From NCBI GenBank assembly GCA_050298555.1, contig JBNKUL010000035.1, positions 1 through 64,000 on the forward strand: 64,000 bases of DNA, in the 5' to 3' direction. The notes under the pieces were generated by a model. The model saw nothing but the letters and a program-made list of their open reading frames with translations. It was not told the origin of the DNA and did no database searches. The translations under genes and the position numbers were made by a program. The DNA is from JAPHSX01 sp050298555. GTDB taxonomy: Bacteria > Pseudomonadota > Gammaproteobacteria > Thiohalomonadales > Thiohalomonadaceae. Numbering within the stretch: the first letter of the stretch is position 1; each line of letters starts with the position of its first letter. Shown one piece after another: positions 53,633 to 62,218 of this stretch.

Positions 53633-55129
53633 ATGATGAAGAAATCCAGAATTGCTCTGGTCGTTAGCGCGGCGCTTGCTGCGCCTACTATTGCCCACGC
53701 CACCAATGGAATGAACCTCGAGGGCTATGGTCCGATCGCTACCGGTATGGGTGGCGCTTCTATGGCCTATGACAATGGTACTGCGGCGATGATGAATAAC
53801 CCGGCAACTCTCGGCCTTGCCGATGAGGGGAGCCGTCTGGATATTGCCGTCGGTGTTCTTAGCCCCGACATTGCTGTCAGCCGTACCGGCATGACCGATG
53901 CAGACTCCGACGCAACCCAATTTGTTATGCCTGCCATCGGTTGGGTAAAAAATAACGGTAAGATGGGTTACGGCTTCGGTGTGTTCGCCCAGGGGGGTAT
54001 GGGTACCGAGTACGCTGGAGACACCTGGATGAGCGGTGGTACTGGGCTTGAGAACTACTCCGAGGTGGGTGTAGGTCGTATGCTCTTCCCCTTTACCTAC
54101 AAAATCAATGATGCCGTCAACTTTGGCGCCAGCATCGATTACGTGTGGGCCGGTATGGACCTGCAGATGATGATGGCCGGTTCCACCATGATGGACATGA
54201 TGCCTACCACCCTGAATCCTGGAGCATCAAACTACATGGGTACCATGGGTGGAACGCTGGTCAATACCATGGGCAATGCGATTGCCGGCGGTATGATGAA
54301 CGCCAGCAACCCCCTGAACTACGGCTACTTCGATTTCAAGAACTCCAGCCCCTACACTGGTGAGGCGATGGGTACCGGCTTTGCCGGCAAGATCGGTATG
54401 ACCTTCCAGCTGAGCGACAAGCTGACCATCGGTGCGACCTACCACAGCAAGACCGCCATGAGCGACCTGGAGGCTAGTGGCGCCAGCGTTAGCTTCAATG
54501 CCAACATGGATGACAATGTTTTGGACGGCTCCTACACCACAGCGGGTATGGCCGGCACCTACACCGCAGCCACTATCGGCATGACTGGTGATATCGCTGT
54601 TGTTGACTTCCAGTGGCCCTCAACCATGGGCCTTGGTGTTGCCTACCAGGCTACCGACAAGCTGAAGGTCGTTGCCGACGTGAAGAAGGTCAACTGGTCG
54701 GAGGTGATGGATACCTTTAAGGTGAAGTTCACCCCGGACAGCACCCAGAGCAACCCTCTGGCCCAGGCCTTTGTTGACATGGGTGGTGATGTGATGAACG
54801 TCTCCATGAACCAGCAATGGGATGACCAGACCGTCGTCTCTGTTGGTGCATCGTACGATGTCACCGATGCGATGACCGTACGTGCCGGTTACAACACCAG
54901 CTCTAACCCTGTACCGGATGATTACCTGAATCCGCTGTTCCCCGCGACCGTTGAGACCCACATGACCGTGGGCCTTGGCGTTGCGATGAGCGATACCGCA
55001 TCCATCGACATCTCGGTAGTGAAGTCTTCAACCGCAGACAACGATATCACTCAGAACGGTACCGCAACTGGTATGTCTGTCAGCCACTCGCAGATGAACT
55101 ACCAGGTAATGTTCAGCAAAAAGTTCTAA
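53633..55129 (+). CDS. OmpP1/FadL-family outer-membrane transporter
   Basis: A 498-residue beta-barrel. Signal peptide (KKSRIALVVSAALAAPTIAHA) is followed by the family hatch NGMNLEGYGPIATGMGGASMAYDNGTAAMMNNPATLGL, where NPA is diagnostic. The remainder alternates strands and ends MNYQVMFSKKF with a C-terminal Phe for BAM recognition. FadL family members carry long-chain fatty acids or other hydrophobic compounds across the outer membrane; the substrate is not predictable. There is a Met-rich segment (MMMAGSTMMDMMPTTL). The ATG at 53633 has GAGG 7 bases upstream. It has its own promoter and terminator. Confidence 0.88.
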   Translation: MMKKSRIALVVSAALAAPTIAHATNGMNLEGYGPIATGMGGASMAYDNGTAAMMNNPATLGLADEGSRLDIAVGVLSPDIAVSRTGMTDADSDATQFVMPAIGWVKNNGKMGYGFGVFAQGGMGTEYAGDTWMSGGTGLENYSEVGVGRMLFPFTYKINDAVNFGASIDYVWAGMDLQMMMAGSTMMDMMPTTLNPGASNYMGTMGGTLVNTMGNAIAGGMMNASNPLNYGYFDFKNSSPYTGEAMGTGFAGKIGMTFQLSDKLTIGATYHSKTAMSDLEASGASVSFNANMDDNVLDGSYTTAGMAGTYTAATIGMTGDIAVVDFQWPSTMGLGVAYQATDKLKVVADVKKVNWSEVMDTFKVKFTPDSTQSNPLAQAFVDMGGDVMNVSMNQQWDDQTVVSVGASYDVTDAMTVRAGYNTSSNPVPDDYLNPLFPATVETHMTVGLGVAMSDTASIDISVVKSSTADNDITQNGTATGMSVSHSQMNYQVMFSKKF

Positions 55130-55145
55130 CTTAAACGCAAAACAC

Positions 55146-55173
55146 AAACGGGGTGGCAACACCCCGTTTTTTT
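55146..55173 (+). terminator. Terminator after the FadL-family gene
   Basis: AAACGGGGTG (55146-55155), GCAA loop, CACCCCGTTT (55160-55169) and further T bases to 55173: a strong intrinsic terminator with a GNRA tetraloop. The next gene starts 39 bases later, so it needs read-through or its own promoter. Confidence 0.93.
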
Positions 55174-55211
55174 GTGCTTCAAGAGCAAGAACGAGTGCAG
55201 GAGAAAATGAA

Positions 55212-56135
55212 ATGTTAAAGAGATTAGTATCAGGCCTGGCCCTGGCGCTATTCGCCATGGCCGCCAACGCTGCAGCGGTGCTTAAGCCCTTCATCCTGGC
55301 CGACGTTACCACTGGCGATGTCGCCGCGGTGCAGGCGCAGGTAGAGAAGAAGCTTGCCGACGCAGGTTTCGAGGTGCTGGGTTCCTACTCACCCTATGCC
55401 GGTTCCGTCGTTATGGGCATCACTAATGATGCGCTGAAGCAGAATGCAGCCAAGTCCGACTTCGGTGGTTACGCTGCCGCACAGCGCGTGAGTGTTACCA
55501 AGGTCGGTAATGATGTGCAGGTGAGCTACACTAACCCGGTCTACATGGCTAATGCCTACCGTATGGCCGGTGACCTCTCTGGCGTTGCTGCCCAACTGGA
55601 GAAGGCACTGGGCAAGCGCAAGAGCTTCGGTTCCGCTGATGGTGTGACGGTAGATAAGCTTCGCGACTACCAGTACACCTTCATGATGGAGCAGTTCGAC
55701 AGCACCGGCAGGCATGAACTGGCCAGCTACAGCGACCACCAGACCGCACTGCGTACGGTGGAAGAGAACCTGAAAAAGGGCGTCGCTGGTGTTAGCAAGG
55801 TCTATCGCGTTGATATCCCCGGTAAGGACGAAGTCCTCTTCGGTGTCGGCATGAAGATGCCCAAGGGTGGCGATAAGTACATGGATGACAGCTATATCAT
55901 GGGAATCATCGATTTTGAGGATACAAAATCAACCGCCCACCTCCCTTACGATATTCTTGTCTCCGGTAATAAGGTGTACCATCTCTACGCCCGTTTCCGC
56001 ATCGCCATCAACTTCCCCGATTTGAAGATGATGGGTGACAACAGCTTTATGAAGATTATGTCCTCTCCTGATGCCCTGAAGGCGGCCCTGGGCCAGGTGG
56101 CCGGTGCCGAGGAGAAGAGCGGCGGATTCTTCTAA
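55212..56135 (+). CDS. Exported protein of unknown function, 307 residues
   Basis: A signal peptide (MLKRLVSGLALALFAMAANAAA) leads a soluble, probably periplasmic protein. No family is recognised with confidence. The N-terminal half (DVAAVQAQVEKKLADAGFEVLGSYSPYAGSVVMGITND) has the alternating helix-strand look of small alpha/beta domains such as DUF302, and the second half contains SDHQTALRTVEENLKKGVAGVSKVYRVDIPGKDEVLFGVGMKMPKGGDKYMDDSYIMGIIDFED. AGGAG is 8 bases before the ATG. It follows the porin across a terminator; a shared role in uptake is possible but unproven. Confidence 0.7.
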   Translation: MLKRLVSGLALALFAMAANAAAVLKPFILADVTTGDVAAVQAQVEKKLADAGFEVLGSYSPYAGSVVMGITNDALKQNAAKSDFGGYAAAQRVSVTKVGNDVQVSYTNPVYMANAYRMAGDLSGVAAQLEKALGKRKSFGSADGVTVDKLRDYQYTFMMEQFDSTGRHELASYSDHQTALRTVEENLKKGVAGVSKVYRVDIPGKDEVLFGVGMKMPKGGDKYMDDSYIMGIIDFEDTKSTAHLPYDILVSGNKVYHLYARFRIAINFPDLKMMGDNSFMKIMSSPDALKAALGQVAGAEEKSGGFF

Positions 56136-56240
56136 AGAGCGCTTAAAAGAACTCTGGGGGGAGTACTAAAGAGAAGCCGTAAAGGCCCCATTTGGAACTT
56201 ATACCGCATCTGCGGTACGACAGGACGTCGAGAATGCCAG

Positions 56241-56270
56241 GCCCTGCATTGCAGGGCTTTTTCTTTTTTA
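56241..56270 (+). terminator. Terminator in the 305-base gap before glyA
   Basis: GCCCTGC (56241-56247), ATT loop, GCAGGGC (56251-56257) then a T-rich tail. It ends the transcript of the exported protein. The rest of the gap (56136-56440) has a second stem CGGGTA/TACCCG (56311-56325) followed by GTTTT and a GC-rich stretch; no riboswitch class is recognised and no strong glyA promoter boxes are seen. Confidence 0.85.
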
Positions 56271-56440
56271 CGCATATTTTCCTTCTAGACCATGAAAAAA
56301 TCGCCCATTTCGGGTAATCTACCCGGTTTTCCGGTTCCCGCTAGGGGCGGTCGGGGCGAATCGCCGCGAACGACGCCGCGCGGGGCCGTAATCCACTTGT
56401 AAGCTACTGAATTAGCGTAATTTTCCGTCAGGGGTGCTGG

Positions 56441-57691
56441 ATGTTTAGCAAAGATATGCATATCGAAGGTTATGACGATGAACTCTGGTCTGCGATGCAG
56501 AAGGAGGTGGTTCGACAGGAGGAGCACATCGAGCTCATCGCCTCTGAGAACTACACCAGCCCCCGCGTGATGGAGGCACAGGGCTCACAGCTGACCAACA
56601 AGTACGCCGAGGGTTACCCGGGCAAGCGCTACTACGGTGGCTGCGAGTATGTCGATATCGCCGAGCAACTGGCCATCGACCGCGTTAAGGAGCTGTTCGG
56701 TGCCGATTATGCCAACGTCCAGCCTCACTCCGGTTCCCAGGCCAATGCCGCGGTCTACATGGCCCTGGTACAGCCGGGCGATACCGTCCTTGGTATGTCC
56801 CTGGCCCACGGTGGGCACCTGACCCACGGTGCCAAGCCCAACTTCTCCGGCAAGATCTACAACGCCGTACAGTACGGCATCGACGAAAACGGCAATATCG
56901 ATTACGAAGAGGTCGAGCGCCTGGCCGATGAGCACAAGCCGAAGATGATCGTTGCCGGCTTCTCCGCCTACTCCCGCGTGGTCGACTGGCAGCGTTTCCG
57001 TGATATCGCCGACAAGGTAGGTGCCTACCTGTTCGTCGACATGGCCCACGTCGCCGGCCTCATCGCCGCTGGCGTCTACCCCAGCCCGGTCGGCATCGCC
57101 GATGTCACCACCTCCACCACTCACAAGACCCTACGCGGCCCACGCGGCGGCATCATCCTGGCGAAGAAGAACGAGGAGATCGAAAAGAAGCTCAACTCCC
57201 TGGTCTTCCCCGGCACCCAGGGCGGCCCGCTGATGCACGTCATCGCCGCCAAGGCGGTGGCCTTTAAGGAGGCGCTGGAGCCCGAGTTCAAGGTCTACCA
57301 GCAGCAGGTGGTAAAGAACGCCCAGGCCATGGCCAAGGTCTTCATCGAGCGCGGCTACGACGTGGTCTCCGGCGGTACTGACGACCACCTCTTCCTGGTC
57401 AGCTTCATCGAGGCGGGCCTTACCGGTAAGGACGTGGACGCCTGGCTGGGTGATGCCAACATCACCATTAACAAGAACTCCGTGCCCAACGACCCGCAGT
57501 CGCCCTTCGTTACCTCCGGTATCCGCGTCGGCACCCCGGCGGTCACTACCCGTGGCTTCAAGGAGGCCGAGTGCACCGACTTGGCCAACTGGATGTGTGA
57601 CGTCATCGACGCCAAGGGCGATGCGGCCACCATCGAGGCGGTCAAGGCCAAGGTGCTGGACGTCTGCAAGCGTCTGCCGGTCTACAGCTGA
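56441..57691 (+). CDS. glyA: Serine hydroxymethyltransferase
   Basis: A 416-residue PLP enzyme interconverting serine and glycine with tetrahydrofolate, the main source of one-carbon units. HIELIASENYTSPRVMEAQGSQLTNKYAEGYPGKRYYGGCEYVD is the N-terminal signature and TTSTTHKTLRGPRGGIIL contains the PLP lysine. GSQANAAVYMAL and the folate-site NKNSVPNDPQSPFVTSGIRVGTPAVTTRGF are conserved. AGGGG precedes the ATG. glyA followed by nrdR and rib genes is a usual order. Confidence 0.98.
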   Translation: MFSKDMHIEGYDDELWSAMQKEVVRQEEHIELIASENYTSPRVMEAQGSQLTNKYAEGYPGKRYYGGCEYVDIAEQLAIDRVKELFGADYANVQPHSGSQANAAVYMALVQPGDTVLGMSLAHGGHLTHGAKPNFSGKIYNAVQYGIDENGNIDYEEVERLADEHKPKMIVAGFSAYSRVVDWQRFRDIADKVGAYLFVDMAHVAGLIAAGVYPSPVGIADVTTSTTHKTLRGPRGGIILAKKNEEIEKKLNSLVFPGTQGGPLMHVIAAKAVAFKEALEPEFKVYQQQVVKNAQAMAKVFIERGYDVVSGGTDDHLFLVSFIEAGLTGKDVDAWLGDANITINKNSVPNDPQSPFVTSGIRVGTPAVTTRGFKEAECTDLANWMCDVIDAKGDAATIEAVKAKVLDVCKRLPVYS

Positions 57692-57700
57692 TAACGGCTC

Positions 57701-57721
57701 GCGGGGGCTTTGGGCCCCCGC
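57701..57721 (+). terminator. GC hairpin between glyA and nrdR, no T-run
   Basis: GCGGGGGC (57701-57708), TTTGG loop, GCCCCCGC (57714-57721), followed by CCTTGATG. Eight GC-rich pairs make a strong stem, but without T bases it is more likely a pause, an attenuator or an RNA-stability element than a full terminator. The nrdR start is 13 bases on. Confidence 0.5.
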
Positions 57722-57733
57722 CCTTGATGCGAT

Positions 57734-58258
57734 ATGCGCTGCCCCTTCTGTAGTGAACCCGATACCAAGGTGATCGATTCGCGCCTCGCCAACGAGGGCG
57801 ACTCGGTGCGCCGCCGTCGCGAGTGCGTCACCTGTGGCGAGCGCTTCACCACCTTCGAGACCGCCGAGCTGGTGATGCCGCGTATCGTCAAGCGTGACGG
57901 TACACGCGTCCCCTTCGACGAGGAGAAACTGCGCTCCGGTATCATGCGGGCACTGGAGAAGCGGCCGGTCACCGTCGAGGCGATCGAAGAGGCGATCCAT
58001 CGCATTATGCACAAGCTGCGCGCCACCGGTGACCGTGAGGTACTCGCCGGGCAGCTGGGTGAGTGGGTGATGGACGAGCTGCGTGAGCTCGACGAGGTGG
58101 CCTATGTGCGCTTCGCCTCGGTCTATCGCAGCTTCCAGGACGTCAACGCCTTCCGCGAGGAGATCGAGCGGTTGCAGAACGAGCCCTCTGCCGAGGTGAA
58201 GAAGAGCCAGCTCTCGCTGCTCGACAGCCTGAGCAAAGGCCGCGACAAAAAGAAATAA
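57734..58258 (+). CDS. nrdR: Transcriptional repressor NrdR
   Basis: A 174-residue repressor of ribonucleotide reductase genes. The zinc ribbon has C3, C6, C31 and C34 with the basic SVRRRRECVTCGERFTTFE; the ATP-cone follows (VKRDGTRVPFDEEKLRSGIMRALEKRPV) and senses ATP/dATP. The C-terminal tail is charged. It leads nrdR-ribD-ribE-ribB-ribH-nusB, a very conserved gammaproteobacterial order. No NrdR box was looked for outside the gene. Confidence 0.97.
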   Translation: MRCPFCSEPDTKVIDSRLANEGDSVRRRRECVTCGERFTTFETAELVMPRIVKRDGTRVPFDEEKLRSGIMRALEKRPVTVEAIEEAIHRIMHKLRATGDREVLAGQLGEWVMDELRELDEVAYVRFASVYRSFQDVNAFREEIERLQNEPSAEVKKSQLSLLDSLSKGRDKKK

Positions 58259-58263
58259 CCCCC

Positions 58264-59376
58264 ATGAGCGACTTCTCCCAGCACGATATCGAGATGATGG
58301 CCCGCGCCCTGCGTCTGGCCGAAAAGGGGCTCTACACCACCGAGCCCAATCCACGGGTCGGCTGTGTGCTGGTAAAAGAGGACGAGATCGTGGGCGAGGG
58401 GTGGCACGCCGTGGCCGGTGGCCCGCACGCCGAGGTGGTGGCACTGCAGCAGGCCGGCGAGGGCGCCAGGGGGGCGACCGCCTACGTCACCCTGGAGCCC
58501 TGCTGCCACCACGGCAAGACACCGCCCTGCAGCGAGGCGCTAATCGCCGCGGGTGTGGCGAAAGTCATTGTCGCGATGGAGGACCCCAACCCGCTGGTGG
58601 CGGGGAAGGGGCTGGCGCAACTGCGCGAGGCGGGCATCGCGACCGCCAGTGGTCTGTTGCAGGCTCAGGCCGAGGCGCTTAACCCCGGCTTTGTGCAGCG
58701 CATGCGTAGTGGCCGCCCCTATATCCGCAGCAAACTGGCGATGAGCCTGGACGGTCGCACCGCCATGGCCTCGGGCGAGAGCAAGTGGATCACCGGTCCC
58801 GGTGCCCGTGAAGATGTACACCGCCTGCGCGCCCGCAGCTCGGCGATCATGAGTGGCATCGGTACCATCCTCGCCGACGATCCCTCGCTCACGGTTCGCC
58901 TGGAGGGTGAGGCGTTGCGCCAACCGCTGCGCATCGTGCTCGACCCCCACCTCAGTACCCCCGAGGATGCGCGCTTCCTCAAGCAGCCGGGGGAGTCGCT
59001 CATCGTTACCGCCTGTGCCGATGAGGATGCGCAGGAGCGCCTGCGTAAGGCGGGTGCCGAGGTGGTTTGCCTGCCCAACGGCGAGGACGCCATCGACCTG
59101 GTGGCGCTGATGACACACCTGGCCGAGCGCGAGATTAACGAGGTATTACTGGAGACCGGTGCGGTCCTCAGCGGTGCGGTGCTGCACGCCGGTATTATCG
59201 ATGAGCTGATCGTCTACATGGCACCGAAATTGATGGGCGACAACGCCCGCGGACTGTTCCATACTCCCGGCCTCGACGAGCTGGCCGATGCGGTGGCGCT
59301 CGATATCCAGGACGTGCGTGCGGTAGGCGACGACTGGCGCATTACCGCCAGGGTGAAAGAGGTGGCGGCCGAGTAG
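58264..59376 (+). CDS. ribD: Bifunctional riboflavin deaminase/reductase RibD
   Basis: A 370-residue enzyme for steps 2 and 3 of riboflavin synthesis. The N-terminal cytidine deaminase-like domain has PNPRVGCVLV, the zinc site GGPHAEVVAL and EPCCHHGKTPPCSEALI; the C-terminal NADPH reductase domain begins near SKLAMSLDGRTAMASGESKWITG. Both active sites look complete. It starts 5 bases after nrdR and ends 10 bases before ribE. Confidence 0.97.
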   Translation: MSDFSQHDIEMMARALRLAEKGLYTTEPNPRVGCVLVKEDEIVGEGWHAVAGGPHAEVVALQQAGEGARGATAYVTLEPCCHHGKTPPCSEALIAAGVAKVIVAMEDPNPLVAGKGLAQLREAGIATASGLLQAQAEALNPGFVQRMRSGRPYIRSKLAMSLDGRTAMASGESKWITGPGAREDVHRLRARSSAIMSGIGTILADDPSLTVRLEGEALRQPLRIVLDPHLSTPEDARFLKQPGESLIVTACADEDAQERLRKAGAEVVCLPNGEDAIDLVALMTHLAEREINEVLLETGAVLSGAVLHAGIIDELIVYMAPKLMGDNARGLFHTPGLDELADAVALDIQDVRAVGDDWRITARVKEVAAE

Positions 59377-59386
59377 GCCGCAACAC

Positions 59387-60058
59387 ATGTTTACCGGAAT
59401 CATCGAAGCGGTCGGTACAGTCAGCGCGTTACAGCCGCGCGGCGGCGACATGCGTGTCACCATCCGTACCGGCAAGCTCGACCTTGGCGACGTGAAGCTG
59501 GGCGACAGCATCGCCGTCAACGGCATCTGCCTTACCGCGGTGGCGCTACCGGGTGACGGCTTTGTCGCCGATGTCTCGGGTGAGACTCTAGCGCGTAGCG
59601 CCTTTATCGGCCTCAAGGTCGGCAGCCGGGTCAACCTGGAGAAGGCGCTCACCCCCACCACCCGCCTCGGCGGCCACCTGGTGAGCGGCCACGTGGACGG
59701 GGTAGGGGAGCTGCTCTCACTGAACAACGACGGGCGCTCGGTGCGCATGCGTATCGAGGCCCCGGCGGAGCTGGCGAAATATATCGCCGAGAAGGGCTCG
59801 ATCACCGTCGATGGTGTCAGCCTTACCGTCAACGGGGTGGACGGCAAGCTGTTCGACCTCAACATCGTGCCCCACACCATGCAGGAGACCACGCTGGTTG
59901 ATTTCACCGTGGGGCGCCGCATTAATCTGGAAGTGGACCTCATCGCCCGCTACCTTGAGCGCCTGCTGCTGGGCGAGAAGGCGGCCCAGAGTGTCGGTGA
60001 GGGCAAGGCAGACGGCATCAGCATGGCCTTCCTGGCCGAGCACGGATTTATTAAATAG
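59387..60058 (+). CDS. ribE: Riboflavin synthase alpha subunit
   Basis: A 223-residue enzyme (also named ribC) dismutating two 6,7-dimethyl-8-ribityllumazines into riboflavin. Two lumazine-binding repeats: MFTGIIEAVGTVSAL with GICLTAVAL, and GGHLVSGHVDGVGELL with VDGVSLTVNGV. The MFTGIIE start is invariant in the family. It is followed by ribB. Standard length. Confidence 0.97.
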   Translation: MFTGIIEAVGTVSALQPRGGDMRVTIRTGKLDLGDVKLGDSIAVNGICLTAVALPGDGFVADVSGETLARSAFIGLKVGSRVNLEKALTPTTRLGGHLVSGHVDGVGELLSLNNDGRSVRMRIEAPAELAKYIAEKGSITVDGVSLTVNGVDGKLFDLNIVPHTMQETTLVDFTVGRRINLEVDLIARYLERLLLGEKAAQSVGEGKADGISMAFLAEHGFIK

Positions 60059-60094
60059 AGGGCGCGAGTGGGCGCCGCTAACCGGAATCAAGAA

Positions 60095-61201
60095 ATGGCA
60101 CTGAACAGTATCGAAGAGATCATCAACGACATCCGTCTGGGCAAGATGGTGATCCTGATGGATGACGAGGACCGTGAGAACGAGGGCGATCTGATCATCG
60201 CCTCCTCCATGGTTCGTCCCGATGATATCAACTTCATGGCGCGCTACGGTCGCGGCCTCATCTGCATGACCCTCACCCGCGAGCGCTGCAAGCAGCTCAG
60301 CCTGCCGCTGATGGTGCAGAACAACACCGATGCCCATGGCACCAATTTTACCGTCTCCATCGAGGCGGCCGAGGGGGTTACCACCGGTATCTCCGCCTAC
60401 GACCGCGCCATGACCGTGCGCGCTGCCATCGCCCCCAATGCCACGCCGACGGATATCGTGCAGCCGGGCCACATCTTCCCGCTGATGGCTCAGCCCGGCG
60501 GTGTACTGACCCGCGCCGGCCACACCGAGGCCGGTTGCGACCTGGCCCGCCTGGCGGGACTGGAGCCCTCCTCGGTGATCGTCGAGATCCTCAACGAGGA
60601 CGGCACCATGGCGCGCCGTCCCGACCTGGAGAAGTTCGCCGCAGAGCACGACATCAAGATCGGCACCGTGGCCGACCTGATCCACTACCGTCTGCAGAAT
60701 GAGCCGACGGTGGAGCGCCTCTCCTCCTGCACCATGCCCACCGAGCACGGCGAGTTCAAACTCTATGCCTACCGCGACCTGCTGGACCAGGAGGTGCACC
60801 TGGCGCTGGTGAAGGGCGAACTGAGCCCCGAGGAGCCGACCATGGTGCGGGTGCACATGCAGAACACTCTGTGCGACCTGTTCGACAACCAGCGCGACTG
60901 CGGCTGGCCGCTGCGCGATGCGATGGCCCGTATTGCCGAGGAGGGCAAGGGGGTCGCCATTGTGCTGCGCCAGCGCGAAGTTGGGGATACACTGGTACGT
61001 CATATCAAGGATTACGAGGCGCAGGATCAGGGGATCCCGGTGCCCGACAAGGAGAAGAGCGACGACCTGCGCACCTACGGTATCGGCGCCCAGATCCTCA
61101 TCGACCTGGGGGTGAAGAAGATGCAGGTCATGAGTACCCCGAAGAAGATGCACGCCCTCTCCGGTTTCGAACTGGAAGTGGTTGGATACGTAGAGCAATA
61201 A
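60095..61201 (+). CDS. ribB: DHBP synthase with degenerate GTP cyclohydrolase II domain (RibBX type)
   Basis: 368 residues. The N-terminal DHBP synthase (~1-200) is complete: MDDEDRENEGDLIIASSM, HGTNFTVSIEAAEGVTTGISAYDRA and the RAGHTEAGCDLARLAG motif. The C-terminal half has the GTP cyclohydrolase II fold but not its site: the three zinc cysteines (C-x10-C-x-C) read Q256, R267 and C269, and the catalytic GRGIG loop is replaced by REVGD. It should therefore make DHBP but not open GTP, like RibBX of Shewanella. Automated tools would call it bifunctional RibBA. The ATG at 60095 starts the fold. Confidence 0.93.
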   Translation: MALNSIEEIINDIRLGKMVILMDDEDRENEGDLIIASSMVRPDDINFMARYGRGLICMTLTRERCKQLSLPLMVQNNTDAHGTNFTVSIEAAEGVTTGISAYDRAMTVRAAIAPNATPTDIVQPGHIFPLMAQPGGVLTRAGHTEAGCDLARLAGLEPSSVIVEILNEDGTMARRPDLEKFAAEHDIKIGTVADLIHYRLQNEPTVERLSSCTMPTEHGEFKLYAYRDLLDQEVHLALVKGELSPEEPTMVRVHMQNTLCDLFDNQRDCGWPLRDAMARIAEEGKGVAIVLRQREVGDTLVRHIKDYEAQDQGIPVPDKEKSDDLRTYGIGAQILIDLGVKKMQVMSTPKKMHALSGFELEVVGYVEQ

Positions 61202-61230
61202 TTAAAGAGTCAAAGAGATAGGAAAGAGTC

Positions 61231-61701
61231 ATGTCAGAGATTAAGAATTACGAGGGTGGTTTCGTCCTGGATGGCAAGAAGTTCGGCATCGTTGTCGGTC
61301 GCTTCAACGCCTTTGTCGTCGAGAGCCTGGTTGAGGGCGCCATCGACACCCTGAAGCGCCACGGCGCCAAGGACGAGGAGATCGAGGTGTTCCGCGTGCC
61401 CGGCGCCTACGAGATCCCGCTGATGGCCCAGCGCATGGCCAAGAGCGAGCGTTACGACGCCATCATCGCCCTCGGTGCGGTGATCCGCGGCGGCACCCCC
61501 CACTTCGACTACGTCGCCGGCGAGTGCAGCAAGGGCCTGGCCCAGGTGATGCTGCAGTACGACCTGCCGGTAGCCAACGGTGTACTGACCACCGACTCCA
61601 TCGAGCAGACGATTGAGCGAGCCGGTACCAAGATGGGTAACAAGGGCCACGAGGCCGCCATGTCCGCCATCGAAATGGTCAACCTGCTGCCGCAACTTTA
61701 A
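61231..61701 (+). CDS. ribH: 6,7-dimethyl-8-ribityllumazine synthase
   Basis: A 156-residue lumazine synthase, usually an icosahedral or pentameric shell. VVGRFNAFVVESLVEGAIDTL, VFRVPGAYEIPLMAQRMA and GAVIRGGTPHFDYVAGECSKGLA with the catalytic His in HFDYV are diagnostic. AGGAAAG precedes the ATG. It lies between ribB and nusB, as in E. coli. Confidence 0.97.
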   Translation: MSEIKNYEGGFVLDGKKFGIVVGRFNAFVVESLVEGAIDTLKRHGAKDEEIEVFRVPGAYEIPLMAQRMAKSERYDAIIALGAVIRGGTPHFDYVAGECSKGLAQVMLQYDLPVANGVLTTDSIEQTIERAGTKMGNKGHEAAMSAIEMVNLLPQL

Positions 61702-61749
61702 GGTGAACAATCCTGTCATGTGTATATGTATTCAACAGAGGAGCGATTC

Positions 61750-62187
61750 ATGAGCCGTGGACGCAGCCTGGCGCGTGAGCGCGCCATGCAGGCCCTCTAT
61801 CAGTGGCAGATGACAGGACAGAATCTGGCCGATATCGAGCAGCAGTTCCTCGACGAGCAGGATATGGCAAACGTCGACAAGAAGTACTTCAAGGAGCTGC
61901 TGCATGAGGTACCGAGACTGGTCGACGAGTTCGACGAGTTGAGCAAAGAGCTGCTCAGCCGTCCCATCGAGCAGGTCGACCCGGTGGAGCGCGCCATCCT
62001 GCGCATCGGCCTCTACGAGCTGAAGCTGCGTATCGACATCCCCTACCGTGTCGTGATCAACGAGGCGGTGGAGCTGGCGAAGAACTTCGGTGCCGAGCAG
62101 GGCCACAAGTTCGTTAACGGCACCCTCGACAAGGCGGCCAAGAGCCTGCGTAGCGTCGAGGTGAAGGCGGCTGGCAAGGCCAAATAG
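61750..62187 (+). CDS. nusB: Transcription antitermination factor NusB
   Basis: A 145-residue all-helical partner of NusE/S10 in rRNA antitermination. RSLARERAMQALYQWQMTGQN is the RNA-binding N-terminus; VERAILRIGLYELKLRIDIPYRVVINEAVELAKNFGAEQGHKFVNGTLDKAAK is the core signature. The ATG at 61750 has AGAGGAG 6 bases upstream; a GTG at 61720 in the ribH-nusB gap is less likely. Confidence 0.97.
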   Translation: MSRGRSLARERAMQALYQWQMTGQNLADIEQQFLDEQDMANVDKKYFKELLHEVPRLVDEFDELSKELLSRPIEQVDPVERAILRIGLYELKLRIDIPYRVVINEAVELAKNFGAEQGHKFVNGTLDKAAKSLRSVEVKAAGKAK

Positions 62188-62218
62188 CCCGACCGCCACC
62201 CCGTGCGGAAAGCCACTG

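Noticed and set aside
56136..56440. Riboswitch upstream of glyA
   Set aside because: No glycine, SAH or tetrahydrofolate riboswitch core could be matched by eye; only simple stems and a terminator are visible.
57692..58263. FMN riboswitch controlling the riboflavin cluster
   Set aside because: The gaps before nrdR and ribD are only 42 and 5 bases, too short for an RFN element.
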